This document shows positions 34,576 through 45,643 of a stretch of 64,000 nucleotides of DNA, piece by piece. The position numbers and the translations under genes are program-made. Each line of letters opens with the position of its first letter. The stretch's first letter is position 1. The notes beneath the pieces were generated by a model. The model was given only the letters and a program-made list of their open reading frames with translations, made no database searches and was not told the DNA's origin. The DNA comes from Buddleja alternifolia (taxonomy: Eukaryota > Streptophyta > Magnoliopsida > Lamiales > Scrophulariaceae), in contig CM033393.1 in assembly GCA_019426215.1 (NCBI GenBank), positions 49,354,645 to 49,418,644 of the forward strand, in the 5' to 3' direction.

Positions 34576-36753
34576 AGGTTTATAAGGTATGGGTGGGGGC
34601 TACCAATTTATTTGTATTGGTAGGTCCCATCTAGATTAATTGGATACCTGTCCTCTGTAAACCATTTGGCAGTGGTTTATTGTTACATCACCAACAAAAT
34701 TATCAGATTTTCACATGCTTCTCAGTTGCATTATTGCTCCTCCATTTTCTTTGTTTTGCTTTTTCGTTGAATTTTTTGGCCTGGTAAAGTAATAAAGTAC
34801 AAAGGGAGAAGAAGAAATTAGTAGGAGGTTGATGGGAGTATTGATTGTTGTAGGAAAATCCATGGAGGATGGAGAGTCAAAAGTTTAAATCATGCAACTT
34901 TAAGCAAGAACAAAAAAATACTACATTTTAAAGACTTGATTTACTGATTAATTAGGAATAGAATAGTACTAATGGGACGACCAAACCGGGTTTGAGCTAG
35001 AATTTTTCTACTAACCAGTGATTTGAGATACAGACTTGATGTGTGTTAGAGTTTTTAAGGCAATTGAATATTTATATACCAGACAAGCATTAGCATTTAC
35101 TTTAATTCTAACTAGCCACGTGTTAGGGATGGCAACAAGCTAGGATGAATTGTTCACTGTCGAAAATAAACAGGAACTTTAGAGAAGCACAAGATGGCAC
35201 AAGGAATTAAAGTGGTTTCGGACGAATTGTCTGCATCCGCATAGCAAAAAAAAAAAAAATTACATCTTTAATTTTCTGAGTGAACGGCATATCACAATGT
35301 ACATGCTTATTTTTATAGAATTAGAGACTTGATAGACAAGGGAACTAAAATCTAATCTGAATATGACACACAATTTTATTCATAGGCATTTGGAACAAAC
35401 AATCTTAATACAACTCAACTTCTAAATACAAGCCAAAAACACTTCAACAATGCCCTTTCACTACGTAATGTCGCGTTGCGACGCTATGGTGTGATGCCAA
35501 CACATTCTGATCGTCGCGGCACCAATGATGAGCGTCGTGGCGCTCTGGCTGTTGGGCCACTCAGCATCCTAGTGTTCCCTGTAGTCTCCCACCATTTGAC
35601 GTCCTGGTACCCGCTTGGCTTTTTTCTTGGCTCCTTTGAGTTCTCCCTGATCCTTTGTACCAAAATCCTTCATCAAGTACTTATGTTTTGTCTTACTATT
35701 TTGCAGATGATTATTAAGAGTTTTTGGGGCTCAAAACTTTGGTATAATTACAATGATATGTTTGTATCGACCTTATTTTATGAATAGTGTGACTGACTAG
35801 AAATCTAAACTCCGATAAATCTTATTTTGTAGTAGACACTATTAGGACGGCATAATTAGGATTATGAGAATATTTGATCATAATTACTAGTATTTCACGT
35901 GACACAAAACTCCATTTCAATCCAAATCTTAAGAAAAAATAAAACCAAAAATTGAACAAAAAGTTAAAAATCCACTAGTAGGAAGCACATGAAGATGGTG
36001 AGGGTGATGATTCTTTAGCAGCGATGGGAATGTGATTGAGGGAAATATAGAACTTAAAGGCCATGTGGGGGTGTTAGTTAGGGAAGTTGTGGATAGAGGG
36101 CCCAAAATCAATATTAAAGTCAAAGTAGATCTAATTCTTATTACCAAAGGCCCGGAAAAAGATAACGTCAAAATAGTATTAAAAATATGACCTCAATAAA
36201 AGCTTTCCAATATTGAGGTGACCCAATACATGTGCTACTCACATGAACGAGACTTGCCTCCTTTGGACAAAAGTGCGCCGCGTGCGCTGTACACCACCCT
36301 TTTTCTCCCAACGTACATTTTATTGAACAGGTAAATATGAACAAATTACACTCATCACGTGATTAACGATAGAATAAAGAACAATATTTTTAGTTCGAAT
36401 AAACTAGTCTTTGGGCTAAAAATATCTCCACATTATTTCTCAATTAATTTCACCATGGTCCAAGTTTTATAAATTTCAGGCACCGACTAGTTGTGGTGTT
36501 ATAAGAAGAATTTATTGCCGTCGGTTATAAGTTATTATTTATTATTGCGTCATCGATATTGTGGAAGTGGATTGAGCTAACCATGTTCTTTTAATGCATT
36601 GGTTATATGGGTATGATCTCGTATATTTCATTTCCTGTCAATCCCGTCAATTTTATATTAATCTTTTCTTCTTATTGGAAATGGGACGCTGGGAATATAT
36701 TTCTGTTAGCATGGATATATTAGAATGTGAAATTAATGATATTCATTTGTTAC
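34576..36753. other. Intergenic, no supported gene
   Basis: 35130-35800 has a different base composition, with GTCGCGTTGCGACGC, CGTCGCGGC and CGTCGTGGCGC motifs near 35470-35545. Upstream lies TTTCGGACGAATTGTCTGC. This resembles LTR or internal DNA of a retroelement, but no end, primer site or coding frame could be identified. The rest is AT-rich spacer. Confidence 0.35.
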
Positions 36754-37538
36754 TGTTAGATAATGAATATCTTTTTAATATTTATATTAATTTAAGTTTC
36801 TTTATGTTTTCTTTATTTATAGTTAGAGTTTTTTGTTTACTAAGTACATGTATCTCTATAAATATATTACTCAGTAATACAAATTTCCCACGGGATTTTC
36901 TCTAATCTAACATGGTTTCAAGCCATGGTCTCTCGATCTCTAGTTTTTGCCGCCACCCTCAAGTCGTCGTCCCCGTCCGGTGCATCTCATCTAGTTTAGT
37001 TTTCTTTTATCTATTTTTTTTCTTTCTTTCGCCACTGCAGCCGCCGCCACCTCTCCTTCTTTCTCTTATGGCAGCCACCACTGCCCTCTCTCTTGGTCGA
37101 CGCGGCCAGCTTCTTCTCCCTTATCTCATTTTCTCTTGTTTTTGTTTTTCTATGGTTGCCGCCGGCGTGCTTAGCCGTTGGCGCCTTTAGTTTGTTAGTT
37201 GTCGTGGTTCACTCTTAAAAAATGAGGATTTGGAACCGCCGCCGCCACCCCTCTTAAGGCCGCCGCCACCTTTTATCTTTGTTTTCTTCTCAAATTCTCT
37301 ATGACCGGATTTTTTTGGTCCAGTCTCAACGTTCACAACTCTCACGTTTCGACTGCGGGAGAGTGTTAGATAATAAATATCTTTCTAGTATTTATGTTAA
37401 TTTAAGTTTCTTTATGTTTTCTTATATTTATCTTTTCCTTGTTTATACTTAGAGTTTCTTGTTTACTAAGTACATGTATCTCTATAAATATGTTACTCAG
37501 TAGTACAAGTTTCCTACGGAGTTTTCTCTAATCTAACA
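36754..37538 (+). mobile_element. TRIM (terminal-repeat retrotransposon in miniature), complete
   Basis: Two direct LTRs, 36754-36912 (159 bases) and 37364-37538 (175 bases), each run from TGTTAGATAAT to TCTAATCTAACA. They share TTTAAGTTTCTTTATGTTTTC and GTACATGTATCTCTATAAAT. Directly after the left LTR lies TGGTTTCAAGCC, a decayed initiator-Met tRNA primer site (canonical TGGTATCAGAGC). Directly before the right LTR lies a purine tract TGCGGGAGAG. The interior is only 451 bases, CT-rich with CCGCCGCC tracts, and has no gag or pol. The flanks are GTTAC (36749-36753) and GTGAC (37539-37543), a 5-base target duplication with one change. The right LTR has a 16-base-longer middle. Confidence 0.85.
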
Positions 37539-37873
37539 GTGACAATCAACTTTTGAACATTTTCAAATAAAACATACCACGAACGGGGTGTGTATATATA
37601 TATGGAAAATAACCCTGGGTATTCCTGAATTATTGCCTAATCACAAGAAATAATATCTAGTTTAATAAATTACACCTAATACCTTTTAATTTCATCTAAT
37701 GATGTAAGATTGGACAAAAAATGTAAATTGACTAAAATGAAACTTGCTACCCTGTTTGTTTCGAGGATGTTTGATAAATAGCGTAATTTTTGCGGTATTT
37801 GTACAGGTAGAGAAATGTGTGTAAGAATTTATAACCAAAAAGAAAACTTTTTAAGTAGGCGGATGGTATCTCT

Positions 37874-39014
37874 AGGGGTGATCGTAGTCAATTTTGTGAT
37901 TTTTTTTATTAATTTCAAACCGAATTGTTAAGTGCAGTTTGGAAGAAATAAAATTTGAAATTGCGGTTTTGTAAATCAAAATCGACTATACGGTTTTGTG
38001 CGATTCGGTGCGGTTTGGCGATTTTTCAAGTTATTTTACATTTTAAAACGAAATAAGCAAACAGTGTTTGTCATCTTTTTTTGTTAAACTAATTAATAAA
38101 AAGATAATGATAATTTATAACTAAGAAAATTCTTGTCCAGTAATTATCAAATTAAACTCCATGAATCATTAAAGAACACTAGTGTCATTACATATTATTA
38201 TATAAGAGTATCATACATTTAGAACCTGAAAAAGTACTAGTATATCACTTTAAATATATGTAAAACTGAGTATAAATATAATATGTACATATTTTACTAT
38301 TTATATAAATATATCAAATAAATACACACTCATATACAAGAAAATGTCTTAATCTAGCTTGTATGAAAAGTATGACGAGAAATTTGTATATAAACAAGTA
38401 ATACAAAAATGACATGTTGTAATTGTTTGTTTATTAAAATTTCTGTACTAAAATCAGCAAAAGGATATTATAAAAATATTATATGGTTATAAAACAATAG
38501 ATGATCTAACATGACATTGCTATTACAAATAATTGTAAGAGTTAAATAGAACAAATGTCATAAATATAATATATAATTTTTTTTTTTTCGTTAAGACTTT
38601 TCAAGTGTCTATTATATAAAATAAATATAACGCTAAAATATCATAAAATATTATCACTTTAAAAGTCTCAAGCACAAATGTTGATTGAACATATTATTAA
38701 TCATGTAAAAAATATAACCATATCAATTCAATAACAAATATTAAATTGAACTACAAATACGAATAATATTACGAGTAAAACCTATTAAAATTTCAAATTA
38801 AAAAGAATAATAAGTAATATATACATGTATATATGTAGGCGGTGGCGGTACGGTGCGGTTTTTCTAACACTAATTTTGAAACCAAACTGCATAGGATGGT
38901 GCCGTTTTTATTTAAATCTTAAACTGCAATTTGCTTAGAAAATTGACAAAAAGGGTACGTTTCGGTGTGATGCGGTCAGTTTAAGTGGTTTTTTAAAATC
39001 AATGCTCACCCCCT
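37874..39014. mobile_element. Probable hAT-like non-autonomous element, 1.1 kb
   Basis: The left end AGGGGTGATCGTAGTCAATT faces the right end AGGGGGTGAGCATTGATTTT (read inward). Both subterminal regions are rich in CGGTTT / GCGGTTT and complements (GATTCGGTGCGGTTTGGCG left; GGCGGTACGGTGCGGTTTTT right). The AT-rich middle (38040-38820) has no coding frame. Flanking TATCTCTA / TATCTCCT is a plausible 8-base duplication with two changes. Confidence 0.5.
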
Positions 39015-39575
39015 TATCTCCTTGCTCATTTGACTGTCACCTTAAAAGTAGATCAATTCTGAAATTATTAGTTGAAAATAAAAATGAACCTACGTCTTTC
39101 ATCCATTCACAAGCCAAATACGTGAAAATGAATTTGACATTCTATCAAAATATATTTCATGAAGAAAATGTAAAAGGCCAAGATTTTCCTTTTTTTAACA
39201 TAAAACATACTTCTATTTTACAAAAGGATAGTTTGAAGTTTGAACTATGAGCCTTGAGGATCACCATATTCCATCTCTACTTTAAATTGAGCCCAATTCT
39301 GAATTATATGACGAGAGCCATCTCATTTATCTTCAATTTGGTCCGAAAACATACTGGCCTGTTTCATTAGTGGGCCAGGCCGAATTGCTCATTTTATATT
39401 TTAACAAATCCATAAATATTCATAATCCTCTTTTTCATATTTGGATCAACGAAAATTATGTTAGAATTCAAATTTCAAATAAGATACATACATATCTAAA
39501 ATAAAATATATATTTGACAAGAAAATAATTCGTAAATAGATAACCGACATTCGGTTTAACATCTTGAAGACTTGA

Positions 39576-39829
39576 ACCAAAGGTGGGCCTATTATCAAAG
39601 CCCATTCTCAAGAGAACATGAGTTAGCTAAACCTGAGCAAATTGGGTGCATAACTGGGCCGATTTTCCCTCCGGGTTATATGGTGATTGGTGGATCTCAT
39701 GTACCAAAGGTGGGCCTATTATCAAAGCCCATTCTCAAGAGAACATGAGTTAGCTAAACCTAAGCAAATTGGGTGCATAACTGGGCCGATTTTCCCTCCG
39801 GGTTATATGGTGATTGGTGGATCTCATGT
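39576..39829 (+). repeat. Tandem duplication, two 127-base units
   Basis: Units 39576-39702 and 39703-39829 differ at one position (CTGAGC against CTAAGC). Each starts ACCAAAGGTGGGCC and contains AACTGGGCCGATTTTCCCTC. High identity implies a recent duplication. No gene function is seen. Confidence 0.92.
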
Positions 39830-39977
39830 TGGGCCTGGTCCAACTGACCGTCATTACGGCGTATTTTTCTATTCAACTATTCATGTTTCGATACATGGAT
39901 GGTGATTGGTGAGATAATGACTACTTCCGAAAAAGTAAAAAAAAGTTCAATTTGAAATCAAATTCTCTTATGTTGAT

Positions 39978-40353
39978 CAGTGTTCCGAAAATCGGACCGT
40001 AGAGCGAATCGAAAAAGTAACCTATCACGGATCACCGGTTCAACCGTCGGTCAATCGGGGTCGAACCGATGACGTCATAATTATGCAATAAATAATAATT
40101 AATATACTATTAAATATATAAAATATGGAAAAAAAATATGTATATCCTATATTTGAGGGGCCAATTTTAGATTTTTAGATTTTAAAAGGTTGAATTTTAT
40201 TTATTTTCAAAACCGCTCGGTTTTACCTATTTTAATCGGTTCTGATTGGTGTTGAGCCCCGAACTGTTTTTTCACATAATCGGATCGATTTGATGGTCGG
40301 TTTCAATTTTAACCGATCGGACCGACCGGTCCGATCCGATTTTCATGACATTG
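39978..40353. mobile_element. hAT-type MITE with 8-bp target duplication
   Basis: The ends are CAGTGTTCCGAAAATCGGA and CAATGTCATGAAAATCGGA (read inward). The perfect 8-base direct repeats ATGTTGAT lie at 39970-39977 and 40354-40361. Subterminal DNA carries clusters of CCGGTTCAACCG / CGGACCGACCGG. The CA(G/A)TG start and 8-base duplication fit the hAT superfamily. There is no coding capacity. Confidence 0.85.
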
Positions 40354-40361
40354 ATGTTGAT

Positions 40362-42522
40362 GGACACAAAATAAAATAAATAATTTGGAACTCAGCATGG
40401 GATTTGAGAAAGATTAAAAAGTACTTTAACATAGTTGGAAAGCGGCGCATGACATTATCACAAAGTATATATATATACTTTAAAAGTATCTCTCAAAATT
40501 CGAGTTATGCTTTAGTAGGCCTGGCAAATTTATATACGTCCTATATGAATAGGAGGGAAGTAAATCGGGTGGCGGACTTGTTGAATAAGCCATAACTTGA
40601 GGACTCTCCTAATCTGCCAAGGTAATCACCCCACCCCCTCTCCTATTCGGAATTAAAGGGCAAAAAAGAAAATATTATGCCCGATTGAATGAGATGCTAT
40701 TTCTGATTTTTCATTTTTTTTAGAAAAAAGTAAAAAAATTTATTTCAAGAGAGTAGAAATTTGATGCTAAAAATATGTTTGGATAAGTTTTTTTTTTAAG
40801 AAAAAAGTGTAATGATTAGGTGTGATGTGATATATTTTTTTTATAAGAAAAATTGTTTTCTTTTATGAGAAATGGTATGGATGGGTATTTATTTTATAAT
40901 AAAATCTAGACAAATCTAAGTTAAATTTATTGATTAAGACGTCAAAAAATATGCAAAGTGAATCTTATTTTACACGTTGCGACATTTCGAATCAAGATAT
41001 ATAATTTTTTTAATGAATATGTTAAGATGTTGGCGGATAAAAGCCTTTTAGTTATTGGATGAACTGTCAAATCATGAATAGTAAAAAATCTGATTTTCCA
41101 AAGAAAAATTTGGGAAAAATAACAAACAAATCTATTTTTCAAAGAAATTTGAAATTTTCTTATAAAATATTAACTGTAGCATTTTTTTGAGATATTTTTA
41201 GGAGATGCCAAATATATACATTTTTTATGAAATATTTTTCTAAAAAATCGAAAAATGAAAAATAGCCATCCATCCATCGGGGCTTATTCTTTGTTTCCTT
41301 GCTAAAAACAAAGATTGAACATGGATTTGTAAAAAGTAAAAACGGTGACATCCACACATTCGAAGTTATCTCTGAAGGCAATGGTGATTAGCATGCATTA
41401 TTGTTAGACGACAAATATTACTACTTCACATCAAAATGATAAATCATTAACTTTATATGATTAAAATTAATTAAAGGAAGCGATAAATATAACGTAGGCT
41501 GTCAAATCGGTAGAGATGAGATATTGACAAAATATTCTCCCTTTCGGAAAGAAGATGTGATGTCAATTCTGATTCTCTTACAATTTTTACTGTATTCTCT
41601 CCTACATCATTTTCCACCCCAATAATTATGGGTTGCTCCAAGGGGGGTAACTTTTCACAGTTTTAAGTCTATGACTACAGTAGATTAGCATTTTATTGAA
41701 ATTCAACTGATAATGATGCAACTTAAGATTAAATTAAAGTTACACTTACATATTTGGTGGATAAATTAGATAAGAAAATGAAATGGAGAAGAGATTCCAG
41801 CTAATTAGGATAATCAATTCGAACAATCTCTTTCTTTGTGGTCCGTGATTTGGCATCGTCTTCTTTGTTGTTCGATATTCGACTAACATTTTCCTTTATT
41901 TCATATTTAAGCAATTTATTTACCCAAAAAAAACTGAATAATCTCCTTACAGTTTTGTAATATCTCATGGACATCAAATGGCTACGATATTAAATGAGAG
42001 GAGAAAAAAAAAGTTCATCTATCGGTTTTCTGTAATAACTATGTAAATGTATGCCATTGCATTTTCATCCTCCGATTTCATTCAAATATGAATAATATTT
42101 CAAGAATAAATTCAAAAAACAATTTAGTACTTGTATCCAAAGTAGATAATAATTATTAAATGAGGTAATTTTGTATAACTTTTTCTTGAAAACAAATAGT
42201 AGTATTTTGTATTTTGATGGATGAAAATAGTGGGGCACACAATTTAAAATTTAAATTGTTAGCTGCAGAATAACCATACATGGTCAAGGTGTTGTGGGGT
42301 TTAAATTGTGGGCTTATTCGGGTCTTGGCTGGTAATTCATTTTCACAACCGTGGGCCCGGTGCATCTCACTTTTAGTACTATAGATTATTCATCTCTTAG
42401 GCCCATACCATGGTTCTAACTATCGACGTTGTATAATTGAACAGTATCTCAACTGATAAAAGTTTTTCTGAGTACGCTTAATTTCGTGTTTTCAATTGTT
42501 TGGAAAATTATAAATCAAAAAC
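40362..42522. other. Intergenic, no supported gene
   Basis: AT-rich. At 40540-40590 a short frame reads REVNRVADLLNKP, which faintly resembles the end of a LINE-type RNase H (N..AD.LA). It is too short to claim. Otherwise only short frames occur. Confidence 0.35.
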
Positions 42523-42948
42523 TGTTATGAACAGCTTATATTAGTGCTTTCAAATCCCTTTGCCTCAATGTTTTCTCACATTTCATCATAGATGTGATTC
42601 CATGTAATTTACTTCCATCGTTATGTAAATCAATCTTTGAAGTTCTTGATGTGTGACTATAAATAGAAAAAAATCTATGGTGGATCGAGAGTATTGCTCT
42701 GGTCCACTATCCACAACATATTCACAAGTCGTGAGGTGGTTTTCATCGCCACCCACCCTGTGAAAACCACCTCACTACTTGTATATATGTGGTGGATAGT
42801 GGATCGAGAACAATACTTTCGATCCACTATAAATTATCCTTATAAATAGACTATGTCATTGTATTGTAAAGACACACCAAATGAAATAAAGAAATATCCC
42901 ATTCTCTCATTCTCTACTTTATAATATTTTTGGAGTTATTTCATAACA
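42523..42948 (+). repeat. 5' LTR of a Ty1/copia element, split by a MITE
   Basis: It runs from TGTTATGAAC to TTCATAACA, matching inverted LTR tips. It is followed directly by TGTTATTAGCATGATTTG, which resembles the TGTTATCAGCACGA primer-site region of a common plant copia lineage. It contains a TATAAATAG box, now duplicated by the MITE insertion. Without the MITE and duplication it would be about 243 bases. Confidence 0.7.
42667..42840. mobile_element. Foldback MITE nested in the copia LTR, perfect 9-bp target duplication
   Basis: The inverted arms are GGTGGATCGAGAGTATTG (left) and AGTGGATCGAAAGTATTG (read inward from the right). Pairing continues through CCACTATCCACMACATAT, ACAAGT.GTGAGGTGGTTTTC and CACAGGGTGG, almost to the centre. 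TATAAATAG at 42658-42666 and 42841-42849 is the duplicated target, a Mutator-type 9 bases. A diverged arm of the same family lies at 32968-33050. Confidence 0.85.
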
Positions 42949-45380
42949 TGTTATTAGCATGATTTGTCTCAATGTGTTATTTATTTTTAATCCAAAAAAT
43001 CACTTGCATAAGGGGCTGTTAAATCATTCAACGTATAAGTTCACAGGTTTACTTTTAATTCAAGATGTTAGCTTTTTGATACTAAGGATTGTGATTGCGA
43101 GTAGACGGGATTTCTAGAGAATTAATAGGAGGAGCCGAGGTGCAAGTCTCATTAATGTTTAATTTTATCAACTATAAATTCAATAATTTGTCCCATTTCC
43201 AAGAAGAAATTACAGTGGTCTATTCTTGAGAAAATATTTGCCACATGTTATGAAATACTTTGAAATATGTTTTGCACTTCAAAATGTCAAATGTCGGCCT
43301 GGCTTACTATTTTCCATGTTTTTTTTGGTCCACATAGATTTTCATGTTATATTGTGTGGACCAATACCTTGGAGTAAATATAATGTTTTATGTAATTGAT
43401 TGATGGTTATTTAACTTATCTTATACTTTGATGATAGTATTATAATCTTGCACAATTTGATTTGTGGCTCTTGACATTACGGGAAAAAATTATTTATTTT
43501 TGGTGTTAGATGTTGAACTTTATTTAAATGCAAATGGTCTTGAAGACACATTCAAAGAAGGAAACAAAGCATCTAATCAAGATAAAACCAAAAACTATGA
43601 GCCTCAACCAACTAGTTCTGCTCAATTTCCTGAAGTGAATGTAACAACACATAATCATTTGACTCATGAACAAAATAGAGGTCGTGGACGTGGATATGAT
43701 CATGGATATCATGATATCATGGTGGTTATTCAAGAAACAAATCTTTCCATCAGAAGTGAAAAAATAATAAAAAATAAAATAAAGGTGGACAAAATAGCCA
43801 ATTTGTTGAGAATTTGAGATATCGTTGTGGTGGTAAAAGTCATTGATCATTGGTCATGTACCTGTCATACACCAAAATATCTTGTTGATCTTTCCCAATA
43901 ATCGCTAAAAAACAAAGAAGAGAAGATAGAAATAAATTTTGCTTTTGAAGAAGGCGATTCTGATCATGACCATTTTGATGGTACTCATTTAGATGTTGCT
44001 GATTTCTTTGTTGATCCTGATGAAAAAAAAATGATCACTTAATTAGAGATGGGAGTGTTCAAAAAAATAAATTTTTTAAATCTTATTTTAGTGGTTTTTA
44101 AATAAATGTTTAAGTGTGCTGTTTTCTTTTTATTAGGATCAATAAAAGAATATATTATTATTTTTTATCATTTCAAGTAATACTTTCTGGTATTGATTCC
44201 CTTCTCTTTTTACGTTTTAATAAAGAATGAGTATTCACCCGGTCAGCAGCAACATCAATAATAAAGATATGTGTCTCACTGATAGTGCAACAACTCACAC
44301 GATCTTCAACAATAAAAAATACTTTTCTTAGAAGCCAATGTTTAGTACTATATCGGGTAGTAAAATATCCGCCGAAATGGATATCATATTGAGACAACAA
44401 GTGATGGCAATATTGAGTAACTTTGCATCATTGGTACAATATCTGGTAACAAATGTATATTGGAAAAGTTACATGCATATTCCTCCAATTTGTGCTACTC
44501 GCATATATCTATTATTGAAACACATATTGTCGTAAACCAGAAATTTGCGAATCAAAATAAGTTTGTTGTTTGGCATGACCGGTTAAACCGTCCCAAATCA
44601 ATTATATGCAAAAAATAATTGAGAATTCATATGGTCATCTACTGAAGAGCCAGCAGATTCTTCAATCCAATGATGTATCATGTGCTGCTTGTTCTCAAGG
44701 AAAGTTGATTATTCGACCATCAACAACAAAAATTGGAAGTGAGTCTCTTACGTTTTTGGGACATATTCAAGGCCATATTGTTGACCAATACACCCGGCGT
44801 GCGGACCATTTAAATATTTTATGGTTTTATTTGATGCCTCAACAAGATGATCACATGTGTCTTTGTTATCAACTAGAAACCTGGCTTTTGCGAGATTGCT
44901 CCCTCAATTGATTAGACTACAAGCACATTTTCCTGATTATCCAATTAAGAAAATACGCCTTCATAATGTGGTCAATTAACTTCCAAAACATTTGATGACT
45001 ATTGCATGTCTATTGGAATTGATGTTGAACATCTTGTCGTACATGTTCATACACAAAACGATCTAGCAGAATCGTTTATTAAACGTTTGCAGTTAATTGC
45101 AAGACCTTTATTTATGAGATCAAAACTTCCTATTGCTTGTTGTGGACATGCTAATTTGCATGCGGCAACGCTTATTCGTATAAGGTTAACAAGTTATTAT
45201 AAGCTCTCCCCATTACAATTGATTTTTGGTCAGGAACCAAATAGTTTATATCTAAGAATTTTTGGATATGCAGTATATGTCCCAATTGCTCCACCACAAT
45301 GCACTAAGATGGGTCCTCAAAGAAAGTTGAGAATTTATATTGGATTTGAATCTCCATCTATAATAAAGTAACTAATTTAC
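42949..45380 (+). pseudogene. Decayed Ty1/copia gag-pol (gag, zinc knuckle, protease trace, integrase)
   Basis: Collinear fragments in shifting frames follow the LTR. Copia gag start ALDITGKNYLFLVLDVELYL lies at 43464, an RGRGRG linker near 43680, and a broken CCHC knuckle (RYRCGGKSH) near 43820. A protease-like CLTDSATTHTI lies near 44270. Gag-pre-integrase (AACSQGKLIIRPS, then SLTFLGHIQGHI) runs at 44660-44780. Integrase core (NDLAESFIKRLQLIARPLF, SPLQLIFGQEPNSLYLRIFG, PQCTKMGPQRKLRIYIGFES) runs at 45060-45370. Stops and frameshifts separate the blocks. Reverse transcriptase, RNase H and a 3' LTR were not found, so the element is truncated as well as mutated. Confidence 0.85.
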
Positions 45381-45465
45381 CAAATTGACTTAATTATATA
45401 TTTATATCTATCATTTCATTGTTAAATTTACTTGAAATATCTCATTTAAGTGTGTCCTGCTAGGG

Positions 45466-45633
45466 GCAAAATTCTTGTATGAATCGAGTTTTGGGCCCCA
45501 CCTGTGAACCATGATTGTGAATAAAACACCTCACTTATTTTTTAATTTAAAATTATATATTAAGTGATGTGTATTATTCACATCCACAAGGTGCACAGAT
45601 GAGGCTCAAGAATCGGTGTATACAAATGTTTTC
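45466..45633. mobile_element. MULE-like MITE after the copia remnant, 10-bp target duplication
   Basis: The ends are GCAAAATTCTTGTATGAATC and GAAAACATTTGTATACACCG (read inward), with GAATCGAG / GATTCTTGAGCC-type inverted similarity and a GTGAATAAAACACCTCACTT palindromic core. CCTGCTAGGG lies identically at 45456-45465 and 45634-45643. The duplication size suits a Mutator-like mechanism. Confidence 0.75.
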
Positions 45634-45643
45634 CCTGCTAGGG

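Noticed and set aside
35476..35787. 103-codon frame in a CGTCG-rich stretch
   Set aside because: No recognisable protein. The region looks like retroelement non-coding DNA, but ends and primer sites are missing, so neither gene nor element is called.
36912..37190. 92-codon frame inside the TRIM element
   Set aside because: Translation of a CT-rich, CCGCCG-repeat interior. It starts at the primer-binding region and has no domain.
43524..43850. 108-codon minus-strand frame over the copia gag
   Set aside because: It is antisense to a clear gag remnant and has no independent support.
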